From Bog-159 sp035602155 (lineage in GTDB: Bacteria; Acidobacteriota; Terriglobia; Bryobacterales; Bryobacteraceae): a DNA stretch of 26,722 bases. This document shows, in pieces, positions 7,620 to 13,764 of the stretch. The notes under the pieces were generated by a model. The model was not told where the DNA came from and made no database searches. It saw nothing but the letters and a program-made list of their open reading frames with translations. The DNA is taken from positions 1-26,722 of the forward strand of contig DATNMW010000152.1 of the NCBI GenBank assembly GCA_035602155.1, read 5' to 3'. The translations under genes were made by a program, and so were the position numbers. Each line of letters starts with the position of its first letter. Position 1 is the stretch's first letter.

Positions 7620-9037
7620 CAGCGTTTTCTCCACAGTTCGCGAAAGCTCTTCGCCGGGGCGGGCGGCAGGTCCCGCTGGCTCAGCCAGGCGCGCACTGGC
7701 GGCAGATTCATCACCGCGGGCGCGCTGCGCAGCCACTTGCCATTTTCCGAAGGCGCCACGCTCGCGGCCACCATCGCCGCCATTTCATAGAGGCGCGGAT
7801 GGCACATCACCCACGCCCAGATCTTGAACGCCAGCCGCTCCAAGCGGTTCTTGCCGCCACGCTCCTCGGCCTGCTTCACCTCCGCGCGCAGTTCCAGCAG
7901 CACCCTGGGAATGTCGATCTTCACCGGACACACTTCCGCGCACGCGCCGCACAAGCTCGACGCGAACGGCAGGCTCGGCTCGTGCTCGATGCCCATGAAC
8001 TGCGGCGTAATAATCGCGCCGATCGGCCCGGAATAAACCCACGGAAAGCTGTGCCCGCCGATCTTGCGGTACACAGGGCAATGATTCAGGCACGCGCCGC
8101 AGCGGATGCAATAGAGCGATTCCCGCTTCCCGCTATCGGCCAGCAGCTTGGTGCGGCCGTTATCCAGCAGCACCACGTAGAACTCCTCGGGACCGTCGAT
8201 CTCGCCCGCGCGCCGCGGCCCCGATAGGAACGATGTGTAAACCGTCAGCGCCTGGCCGGTGGCGCTGCGCCCCAGCAGCTTCAGAAACACGGCCAAGTCC
8301 TGCGCGCGCGGTATCAGCTTCTCGATGCCCGCCACCGCGATGTGAATCCTGGGTGCCGAAGTGGTCAGGCGCGCGTTGCCCTCGTTTTCCACCAGCACTA
8401 CCGCGCCGGAATCGGCGACCAGGAAATTCGCGCCCGTGATGCCTATGTCGGCGGCCAGGAACTTCTCGCGCAGCACCCCGCGCGCGATCAGCGCCTGCTT
8501 TTCCGGCACTGTCTCGTTGGCGACACCCAGCGTGCGCGCGAACAGATCGCCTACGTCATAGCGGGTCAGGTGCAAGGCTGGCGCTACGATATGATACGGG
8601 CGCTGGTGCGCGAGCTGCAAGATGTACTCGCCCAGGTCGGTTTCGACTGACTCCAGGTTGTGATGCTCCAGTCGCTCGTTTAAGTCGATCTCCTCGGTAG
8701 TCATGGATTTCGATTTCACGATAAGCTGGGCGGCGCGTTCCTTCGCCAAGCCCAGCACGAAATCGGCGACCTCAGTGGCGTCCTGGCAATAAATCACTTT
8801 GCCGCCATGGGCCGCCACGTTGCTCTCGAACTCTTCCAAATAGTGGTCCAGATGCTCGATGGTGTGGCGCTTCAGGGCATTGGCCTGCGTCCGGAGCTCC
8901 TGGTAATCCGGCAGCGCGATAGCCGTAACGGCATGCTTGCGATGATCGATCAGGCGGGCGGTGGCCCGATAGATGGCCAATTGCAGGTTGGCATCCGCCA
9001 GCGTTTTGTGGACCTTCTCATCGAATGCGACAGACAT
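7619..9037 (-). CDS. lutB: LutB, iron-sulfur subunit of L-lactate oxidation complex
   Basis: A 472-residue protein with an N-terminal LUD domain (about 70-300, including IVKSKSMTTEEIDLNERLE and DIGITGANFLVADSGAVVLV) and a C-terminal ferredoxin-like region. Cluster motifs are CIRCGACLNHCP near 308-319 and CGACAEVCP near 362-370, which should bind 4Fe-4S clusters. A C-terminal helical tail with SENGKWLRSAP and WRKR at the end matches LutB architecture and length. It passes electrons from lactate oxidation. The start follows the lutA stop by four bases without a Shine-Dalgarno, so coupling to lutA is likely. Confidence 0.95.
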   Translation of the reverse strand: MSVAFDEKVHKTLADANLQLAIYRATARLIDHRKHAVTAIALPDYQELRTQANALKRHTIEHLDHYLEEFESNVAAHGGKVIYCQDATEVADFVLGLAKERAAQLIVKSKSMTTEEIDLNERLEHHNLESVETDLGEYILQLAHQRPYHIVAPALHLTRYDVGDLFARTLGVANETVPEKQALIARGVLREKFLAADIGITGANFLVADSGAVVLVENEGNARLTTSAPRIHIAVAGIEKLIPRAQDLAVFLKLLGRSATGQALTVYTSFLSGPRRAGEIDGPEEFYVVLLDNGRTKLLADSGKRESLYCIRCGACLNHCPVYRKIGGHSFPWVYSGPIGAIITPQFMGIEHEPSLPFASSLCGACAEVCPVKIDIPRVLLELRAEVKQAEERGGKNRLERLAFKIWAWVMCHPRLYEMAAMVAASVAPSENGKWLRSAPAVMNLPPVRAWLSQRDLPPAPAKSFRELWRKR

Positions 9038-9041
9038 GTAT

Positions 9042-9767
9042 TTAACGGCTGGCCAAGACTTCCGCCAGGTGCATGGTGCGTACCGGCAACGCGGCGCGCG
9101 CGAGGGCGCCTTGAATCTGCATGAGGCAACTGGAATCCAGGCTTACCACGGTCTTAGCGCCGGTGCGCACGATGGAATCGATCTTGGTGCCCGCCATGCC
9201 GCCGGAAATCTCCGGGAATTTGACTGAGAACGTGCCGCCGAAACCGCAGCACTCCTCGGCCGAGTCCATCTCGCGCAGCTCGAGTCCACGCACGTTCGCC
9301 AGCAGGCGGCGCGGGCCATCCCGGATGCCGAATTCGCGCAGCGCGTGGCAACTGTCGTGATAAGTGACTACGTCCTCCAGCTGCGCGCCCACGTCGTCCA
9401 CGCCCGCCACCTCCAGCACAAACTTGGAGAACTCCCACACGCGCGGCGTCAGATCGTCCGCGGCGCGCTGCGCTCGGGTATCGCCGGGGAATAGATCGTG
9501 GAAATGATGCGCGATCATGGAAGTACACGAACCGGAAGGGATCACCACATATTCGGAATCGCGAAAGACTTTCAGGAAGTGCCGCGCCACCTGGCAGGCT
9601 TCGGCGCGATAGCCCGTGTTGAAGGCCGGCTGGCCGCAGCACGTCTGATCCTCCGGAAAGTCGACCTGGTAGCCCAGGCGCTCCAGCACATCGGCCATCG
9701 CCAGACCCACCTTGGGGAAAAGCTGATCCACGATGCAGGTGACGAATATCGAGACCCGCTGCGCCAT
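9042..9767 (-). CDS. lutA: LutA, CCG-domain subunit of L-lactate oxidation complex
   Basis: A 241-residue protein with two cysteine-rich CCG domains: TCCGQPAFNTGY (Cys43-Cys44) and ECCGFGGTFSVKFPEIS (about residue 172), the motifs that hold non-canonical iron-sulfur clusters in LutA and GlpC/HdrB-type proteins. It is the first gene of lutABC. The ATG at 9765-9767 is chosen because the family starts MxxRVSIFVTCIVDQLFP. The frame remains open upstream, but that part belongs to a hydrolase remnant. There is no Shine-Dalgarno; instead TGC-TACAAT ends eight bases before the ATG, pointing to a leaderless mRNA. Confidence 0.95.
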   Translation of the reverse strand: MAQRVSIFVTCIVDQLFPKVGLAMADVLERLGYQVDFPEDQTCCGQPAFNTGYRAEACQVARHFLKVFRDSEYVVIPSGSCTSMIAHHFHDLFPGDTRAQRAADDLTPRVWEFSKFVLEVAGVDDVGAQLEDVVTYHDSCHALREFGIRDGPRRLLANVRGLELREMDSAEECCGFGGTFSVKFPEISGGMAGTKIDSIVRTGAKTVVSLDSSCLMQIQGALARAALPVRTMHLAEVLASR

Positions 9768-9775
9768 GAACAAGG

Positions 9776-9784
9776 ATTGTAGCA
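9776..9784 (-). promoter_or_regulatory. Extended -10 element abutting lutA
   Basis: TGC-TACAAT on the minus strand, a 5/6 match to TATAAT with the TGN extension. It ends eight bases before the lutA ATG, so transcription should start at or next to the A of the codon. No good -35 is seen at 16-18 bases. It is the likely promoter of lutABC and the 85-codon gene. Confidence 0.45.
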
Positions 9785-9795
9785 GAGTGGTCCTG

Positions 9796-9935
9796 TCACC
9801 CCAGTCGCAGGAACTCTCCCGCCCTCCGCACGAACTCCGGCCAGCGCTCTCCGCCGATCGGCCCGTGCCCGCCGCCCCTATAACCCACAGTTCCGCATGC
9901 GGAATCGCAGCCGCCATTTCCTCGGGGCCGCCCTG
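9796..9935 (-). pseudogene. Alpha/beta-hydrolase C-terminal remnant, 5' truncated and frameshifted
   Basis: On the minus strand one frame reads GGPEEMAAAIPHAELWVIG and the adjacent frame reads GGGHGPIGGERWPEFVRRAGEFLRLG to a TGA at 9796-9798. Joined, they give the classic end of an alpha/beta hydrolase: a helix, a strand (AELWVI), the catalytic-His loop G-x-GHG and a final helix. The break is at ATAGGGGCGGCGGG; one more G restores the frame. Upstream of PEEM (about 9935) no frame continues the expected strand-Asp segment, so the 5' part of the gene is gone. Family call is by motif only. Confidence 0.6.
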
Positions 9936-10216
9936 TATGTACTGCCTCTGCGGGCGGCCGCGGGCACGTTGCTGTTCGCGGCGCATGCCGCGGCGATCCG
10001 TGTGCGCGATCTTGCGGAGGCTGCCAGCCGCGCGGCCGGCGCGGACGGCGAAGTGGAAAACGTGCCGATCGAGGAAGCCCGCGCAACCATGGGACCGTTC
10101 GCCGACGCACTGGCCCTCGATCAACAGATCTCCGGCAAGCTGGCCGAGCCGTTGCTGAACTGGCGGCCCAATCGCCCACCGTACTCGAAGAGCTGGCGCG
10201 CGGCTTGTATTCTTAG
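9922..10216 (+). pseudogene. NAD-dependent epimerase (extended SDR) C-terminal remnant, 5' truncated and frameshifted
   Basis: The plus strand reads ALYVLPLRAAAGTLLFAAHA then IRVRDLAEAASRAAGADGEV then VPIEEARATMGPFADALALD-QQISG, characteristic of the C-terminal part of NAD-dependent epimerase/dehydratase-like SDRs, where GPFADALALDQ and a following 'LGW' helix recur. After LNWRP the frame slips, and the neighbouring frame gives SPTVLEELARGLYS and a TAG at 10214-10216. One base has been lost in CCCAATCGCCC. The Rossmann half is missing, and the remnant begins where the opposite-strand hydrolase remnant also begins, so both lost their 5' parts. Confidence 0.6.
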
Positions 10217-10233
10217 CGGCAGTGGAAGCCGGT

Positions 10234-11268
10234 CTACTTTGGCTGCGCCGCCGGTGGCGGTTGAACGCTAGCGGGCGGCTTGGCTGCGGGAGGCGCCATT
10301 GCCGCGGGCGCCGGTCCGAAATAGTCGGGGTTCATGACCACGGGCGTCGCGTTCTTCACATCGTCCATGGTTTTCTTGACCAGTTCCGCGTCCAGTTTCT
10401 TATCGATCTCCGCCCGCACTTCGACGAAGGTCTTCTCCTGCCGCGACTCGACCTTGATGATGTGAAATCCGAACTGGCTCTTCACCGGCTCGCTGAGTTC
10501 GCCCACCGGGATCGTGAAAGCCACTTTCTCGAAGGCCGGCACCATGCGGCCGTGTCCGAAGGTTCCCAGGTCGCCGCCGTTGGCGCCGGAACCCGCGTCG
10601 TCGGATTCAGCCTTGGCCAGCGTGGCGAAATCCGCGCCGTCCACCAGCTTCTTCCGGATCTCCTGCGCCTTCGCCAGCGCTTCTTCCTCGGTCAGTTCCT
10701 TCGCGTCCTTTTTCAGGGGAACGGAGGATCCCTTATACCGAATCAGGATGTGACGCGCTTTTACCTGCAAGTAGTCCGCCTTGTGCTCGTCGTAGTATTT
10801 GCGCGCGGCGGCTTCGTCCACCTTGGTGGTGGCCGTCAGATGCTGGTAGTACTGGTTGGCCAGCAGTTGTTCAGCCTGAAAAGCCAACTGGTCCTTGTAG
10901 GCCTGGGTGTCCTCCAGCTTGAGGCGATGGGCTTCCTGCGACATCACTTTGAACATGACGATTCTGTCGGCGAATTGCCGTTTGCCGGAGGTACGCATCT
11001 GAGCGCGGTATTGCTCCGGGATCATGTCGATCATGTGATCGAATTCGGCGGCGGTGATCTTTTCCTCGCCAATGGTGAGCACCACCGTTTCCGGTGGAAC
11101 ATGAGCGGCTGGAGTGGGAGGCTGCAAAGGCATGGCCGGCGGCCTGGCCGGTTGACCGGCGGGTGCTGGTGCAGGCGCAGCAGCGGGCGCGGGCTGTGAA
11201 GCTGGCGGGGTCTGTGCGAGCAGACAGGCCAGGGGCGTCAAGAGAAGCAAGAGATGCAAGGATTTCAT
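10234..11268 (-). CDS. Secreted PpiC-type (parvulin) peptidyl-prolyl isomerase
   Basis: A 344-residue periplasmic parvulin of the PrsA/SurA type that assists folding of exported proteins. MKSLHLLLLLTPLACLLAQ is the signal peptide, followed by a Pro/Ala-rich linker to about residue 60. A helical SurA-N-like region (VVLTIGEEKITAAEFDHMID, then to ~165) precedes the PpiC domain at about 170-280, with VKARHILIRYKG, GGDLGTFGHGRMVPAFEKVA and SQFGFHIIKVESR. A second Pro/Ala-rich tail ends the protein. I chose the ATG at 11266-11268, not the in-frame ATG three codons earlier, because TGG-TATCAT ends seven bases before it and overlaps the upstream ATG. Confidence 0.92.
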   Translation of the reverse strand: MKSLHLLLLLTPLACLLAQTPPASQPAPAAAPAPAPAGQPARPPAMPLQPPTPAAHVPPETVVLTIGEEKITAAEFDHMIDMIPEQYRAQMRTSGKRQFADRIVMFKVMSQEAHRLKLEDTQAYKDQLAFQAEQLLANQYYQHLTATTKVDEAAARKYYDEHKADYLQVKARHILIRYKGSSVPLKKDAKELTEEEALAKAQEIRKKLVDGADFATLAKAESDDAGSGANGGDLGTFGHGRMVPAFEKVAFTIPVGELSEPVKSQFGFHIIKVESRQEKTFVEVRAEIDKKLDAELVKKTMDDVKNATPVVMNPDYFGPAPAAMAPPAAKPPASVQPPPAAQPK

Positions 11269-11275
11269 CCACTCC

Positions 11276-11284
11276 ATGATACCA
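11276..11284 (-). promoter_or_regulatory. Extended -10 element abutting the PpiC gene
   Basis: TGG-TATCAT on the minus strand (5/6 match) ends seven bases before ATG 11268. It would give a leaderless mRNA. There is no Shine-Dalgarno before either candidate start. Confidence 0.4.
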
Positions 11285-11411
11285 ATAGCCCGGGGCCTGT
11301 TGCAGACCCCGGTGAATCAACGCGGGCGCTGCTGGGCCGCGGCCGCGATATCTACGGGTGCCACATCGTATCCAAGGGAACGCGAATGGCCGGTGGCGGC
11401 AGACCTAAAAG

Positions 11412-11420
11412 TGGTATACT
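11412..11420 (+). promoter_or_regulatory. Extended -10 promoter of the RRM gene
   Basis: TGG-TATACT, 5/6 match to TATAAT, in the only AT-rich part of the intergenic region. Transcription would start near 11427, leaving a ~100-base leader before ATG 11526. The -35 region shows no match. Confidence 0.4.
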
Positions 11421-11525
11421 AAATTGTCAGAGTGGTTTTGGCATCTTCGCATTAGTCCGGTCCGCCGCCCTCGTCCGATCCTGCCCGATTCCAACAATGT
11501 GAGTTAAAACAAAGGAAAAAGCGTA

Positions 11526-11837
11526 ATGAAGAATATTTTTGTAGGCAACCTCAACTTCGGGGCTACCGAGGCTGCGGTTCGATCTCTATTTGAAGCGTAT
11601 GGCGCCGTCGAGCGCGTCAACATCGTCACAGACCGGGACACCGGCCAAGCCAGAGGGTTCGGATTTGTCGAAATGACCACCAATGCGGAAGCGGATCGCG
11701 CGATCGCGGAACTGAACGGCAGGGATCTCGATGGCAGAGCGCTAAACGTCAATGAAGCCCGTCCGAAGACGGACCGCGGATTTGCCGGCGGCGGCGGTGG
11801 CGGCCGGGGCCGCGGCCACAGTAATAGCCGCTACTAG
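11526..11837 (+). CDS. RRM-domain RNA-binding protein
   Basis: A 103-residue bacterial RRM protein. RNP2 is IFVGNL (4-9) and RNP1 is RGFGFVEM (43-50), with aromatic residues in the RNA-stacking positions; one RRM spans about 3-80. A Gly/Arg-rich tail (GFAGGGGGGRGRGHSNSRY) follows, as in cyanobacterial and acidobacterial cold-inducible Rbp proteins. It probably binds single-stranded RNA in the cytoplasm. AAAGGA lies about ten bases before the ATG. It is monocistronic, with a strong hairpin after the stop. A long leader (~100 bases) would be compatible with post-transcriptional control, though no named element is recognised. Confidence 0.93.
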   Translation: MKNIFVGNLNFGATEAAVRSLFEAYGAVERVNIVTDRDTGQARGFGFVEMTTNAEADRAIAELNGRDLDGRALNVNEARPKTDRGFAGGGGGGRGRGHSNSRY

Positions 11838-11853
11838 CTTGCACACCGGACTA

Positions 11854-11887
11854 AGAGGGGCTGCGTTCCACGGGCGCAGCGCCCTCT
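11854..11887 (+). terminator. Hairpin after the RRM gene
   Basis: AGAGGGGCTGCG pairs with CGCAGCGCCCTCT across a nine-base loop, with one bulged C. The 12-bp GC-rich stem begins 17 bases after the stop. There is no U-tract, so it may be a weak or Rho-assisted terminator, or an mRNA 3'-end stabiliser. Between 11888 and 12008 I see nothing further. Confidence 0.45.
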
Positions 11888-12008
11888 GTCCCGGACGCCG
11901 TTATTTCGAGAGTAACTGGCGCGGGTGACTGCAAGGTTTAAGATAACATGCTCCTTTTAGCAGTTGCGACGGGCGTCACTTGCGGCATTGGAGCATGGGC
12001 GCCGCGGC

Positions 12009-12038
12009 TTGACACGCATGCGCGGCTTAACGTACAAT
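12009..12038 (+). promoter_or_regulatory. Sigma70-like promoter of the small-gene cassette
   Basis: TTGACA (12009-12014), an 18-base spacer and TACAAT (12033-12038): the only full-consensus -35 with a near-consensus -10 that I find in the window. Transcription would start near 12045, about 93 bases before the first well-supported ATG at 12138. Confidence 0.65.
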
Positions 12039-12067
12039 GGGAGCGTCTGAGCGCTTATGCCCACTCG

Positions 12068-12097
12068 CGGATCGTCTGAACTAAGTCGGACGATCCG
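12068..12097 (+). promoter_or_regulatory. Leader stem-loop (9-bp perfect stem)
   Basis: CGGATCGTC (12068-12076) pairs perfectly with GACGATCCG (12089-12097) around a 12-base loop, inside the predicted 5' leader. Its function is unknown. It is not followed by a U-tract. Confidence 0.4.
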
Positions 12098-12121
12098 GTT
12101 CCCGCTTCTTAGGCTGCCCGA

Positions 12122-12135
12122 CAACCGGGAGGTTG
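12122..12135 (+). promoter_or_regulatory. Hairpin carrying the Shine-Dalgarno of the 67-codon gene
   Basis: CAACC-GGGA-GGTTG forms a five-base-pair stem with a GNRA-type tetraloop. The ribosome site GGGAGG (12127-12132) occupies the loop and the first bases of the 3' arm, five bases before ATG 12138. This could limit ribosome access and make initiation conditional. Confidence 0.4.
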
Positions 12136-12137
12136 CT

Positions 12138-12341
12138 ATGCTTGATACGCGCCAAAAGTCTACGGGAATCGATCACGCCGCGACGATAAGTTTGCTTGTA
12201 GCCGCTTTGAGCTTCAGTCTGCCGGTACTGGCCGTCTCACCCGCATTCGGGACCGCGCTTTTTTCGTTGGCGCTGGCGTGCACGATGACCCTGAGTGTCC
12301 CGGCCCAGCAGCGATCGCCACAGACAATAGGCACAGTCTAA
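12138..12341 (+). CDS. Small membrane protein of unknown function (67 aa)
   Basis: A 67-residue protein with two hydrophobic segments, about 15-35 (AATISLLVAALSFSLPVLAV) and 37-55 (FGTALFSLALACTMTLSV), and a short polar tail. It is probably a two-span inner-membrane protein; no family is recognised. ATG 12138 is preferred to the in-frame ATG 12057 because GGGAGG lies five bases upstream, while the longer form would start about twelve bases from the predicted transcription start with no ribosome site. The stop TAA overlaps the next ATG (TAATG). Confidence 0.55.
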   Translation: MLDTRQKSTGIDHAATISLLVAALSFSLPVLAVSPAFGTALFSLALACTMTLSVPAQQRSPQTIGTV

Positions 12342-12565
12342 TGACAGTCATCACCGTGAAACTTACCCCCGAGGAGCTCGATCTGTTGACCGCCTTGGCA
12401 TCGGATCAGCTATTTCGCAGACAGTATATCGATCCCCGGATGCCCGGCAACAAATCCAACCCAGCCGAAGTGCGAATGGGCAAGGAGTTGGTGGAGCGCC
12501 TGCGGCAGATGGCGGACCAAGCCAAGGGTGGGCCGATTTCGAAAAGAAACGGCGCCACTGCATGA
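12341..12565 (+). CDS. Small unknown protein (74 aa)
   Basis: A 74-residue soluble, probably helical protein beginning MTVITVKLTPEELDLLTALA and rich in charged residues. It starts in the TAATG overlap with the preceding gene, which argues for coupled translation and against the longer frame open from 12278. The 'KLTPEELDLL' opening resembles small helical DNA- or protein-binding modules, but I do not recognise a family and assign no function. Confidence 0.55.
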   Translation: MTVITVKLTPEELDLLTALASDQLFRRQYIDPRMPGNKSNPAEVRMGKELVERLRQMADQAKGGPISKRNGATA

Positions 12566-12628
12566 CGCTCCGTTCCGATAGCTGCGACAGCGCCGAGCGT
12601 GCCTGGCGCGGCTGCGCAAGGATACCGG

Positions 12629-12931
12629 ATGCCCTTTGAGCATCTGACTCCGCGGCCGTTCGTTCCGATTGCTGTGCGGGCGTTTGCGCCCGAGGTGTCG
12701 GGGGTTTATGGAATCTCAAACGCCCTCGAATGGATCTACATCGGCGAAACCGACGATATACGCGGCGCGCTCCTGACACATTTGAGCGAATTTGAATCGC
12801 CGCTGATGCGAAGCAAGCCGGCTGGATTTGTATTCGAAGTTTGTGATCGGGCACGGCGGCCGGCCCGCCAGGATCGTCTGGTTCACGAATATGGGCCGGC
12901 ATGCAACAGGCACTCCCCGAGGCGCTCATGA
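12629..12931 (+). CDS. GIY-YIG-like protein, probably lacking the catalytic Glu
   Basis: A 100-residue protein with a single GIY-YIG nuclease-like fold. The GIY equivalent is GVYGI (25-29), YIG is at 37-39 within WIYIGETDDI, the conserved Arg is R45 (DDIRGALLTHL), and the terminal Asn is N93 in P-A-C-N. In UvrC-type domains the metal-binding Glu sits twelve residues before that Asn (E-x-x-L-I...N); here the aligned residue is Gln81 (QDRLVHEYGPACN). Cleavage activity is therefore doubtful, and the protein may bind DNA without cutting it. AAGGA lies six bases before the ATG. It sits 63 bases after the 74-codon gene and is probably in the same transcript. Confidence 0.7.
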   Translation: MPFEHLTPRPFVPIAVRAFAPEVSGVYGISNALEWIYIGETDDIRGALLTHLSEFESPLMRSKPAGFVFEVCDRARRPARQDRLVHEYGPACNRHSPRRS

Positions 12932-12987
12932 TGCCCGCTGCCGGCACAGCCAAGGAGTTCAAGGAAAGCTCTGGAAGGAGCGCGAAG

Positions 12988-13335
12988 ATGCAGTTTATTC
13001 TCACCGGCTTCACGCAGGATCTGGGATGCCGCGTGTTCGCATTCGAAGGCGTCGCCGTGGATCGGATGCGCACGCCATTCACGGTCCGGGCCGACCTCGC
13101 TCTGATCCGGAGATACGGGATCCAAATACAGGACCTGCCGCTATTGTGCCGCAGCGTTCTGGAGCGGCGCGACGAAGCCGACGCATCGCAAACCTTCGTG
13201 TTCACCGAGGAGGAAATGCGTACTTGGGCGACCGCGCGCGCCACGGCTAAGGACGAAGCCGCGCAGAGGCGAAAGCCGCCACGCAGGCACTCCAGCGAAA
13301 GCCTCGGAGCCGCTTGGCGAGGTCCCCAACCGTAG
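12988..13335 (+). CDS. Unknown protein (115 aa)
   Basis: A 115-residue protein starting MQFILTGFTQDLGCRVFAFE, with a mixed alpha/beta N-terminal ~75 residues (TVRADLALIRRYGIQIQDLP) and a basic, disordered tail. The strong ribosome site GGAAGGAG seven bases upstream fixes this start over longer in-frame options from 12901. Its conservation-like composition (few rare residues, even codon use) suggests a real gene, but no family is recognised. It is the fourth gene of the cassette, 56 bases after the GIY-YIG-like gene. Confidence 0.6.
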   Translation: MQFILTGFTQDLGCRVFAFEGVAVDRMRTPFTVRADLALIRRYGIQIQDLPLLCRSVLERRDEADASQTFVFTEEEMRTWATARATAKDEAAQRRKPPRRHSSESLGAAWRGPQP

Positions 13336-13393
13336 CCCAGTCCCTCTTACGCGTTCGCATCGTTTAGCGGCGTTCCCCAAAATTGAGGTGCCC

Positions 13394-13552
13394 GTGTCTT
13401 CTCCACAATGTCCACATTGCCGGTCTGTGCAGTTTAGAAGCGTAGGCGTGCGGAACGCCTTGGAACATGCGCTGCTCTGGATACTCCTACCCTACAGGTG
13501 CGCTCTTTGCGGCCACCACTTTTTCCTGTTTCGATGGCGCGCCCCGGCGTAG
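13394..13552 (+). CDS. Small zinc-ribbon protein with GTG start (52 aa)
   Basis: A 52-residue protein reading VSSPQCPHCRSVQFRSVGV at the start and PYRCALCGHHFFLFRW at the end. Two CxxC knuckles (Cys6/Cys9 and Cys36/Cys39) form a zinc ribbon, separated by a hydrophobic stretch ALEHALLWILLP (22-33) that could touch the membrane. GAGG lies five bases before the GTG at 13394; another in-frame GTG at 13388 is possible. Short proteins of this layout are common but uncharacterised. The gene follows the 115-codon gene by 58 bases on the same strand. It is easily missed because it lacks an ATG. Confidence 0.65.
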   Translation: MSSPQCPHCRSVQFRSVGVRNALEHALLWILLPYRCALCGHHFFLFRWRAPA

Positions 13553-13716
13553 ACCGGCCTTGAGCCTCTGCCATTTAGTCAGCCTCGATAATCGAGTGCG
13601 GGCGCAGTCTTGGGGATACGGGTGATTGCGCCCGCCAGGTGTAACGGAGTTATCTATAGAGACGCGCCCGCCAACGGAATGGTTAGCACTTCTTTGGTGA
13701 AATCCGGCACGCACAC

Positions 13717-13740
13717 CTAGGCTGAAGCCTGTGCTACCAC
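13717..13740. repeat. Short palindromic (REP-like) element
   Basis: AGGCT-GA-AGCCT flanked by CACACCT and GTGCTACCAC, in non-coding DNA just before the CNNM/CBS gene. I recall closely similar 'AGGCTGAAGCCTGTGCTACC' elements as recurrent in acidobacterial genomes, but copy number cannot be checked here. The rest of 13553-13764 shows nothing I can name. Confidence 0.45.
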
Positions 13741-13764
13741 TAGATTCTGGCCTCGGCAACGTCC

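Noticed and set aside
7427..8227. Plus-strand frame opposite lutB/lutC
   Set aside because: The opposite strand encodes intact LutB and LutC with coupled starts; this is antisense reading.
10222..11199. 325-codon plus-strand frame opposite the PpiC gene
   Set aside because: It has low-complexity repeats of V, L, G and R and mirrors the PpiC gene, which has a signal peptide and clear parvulin motifs.
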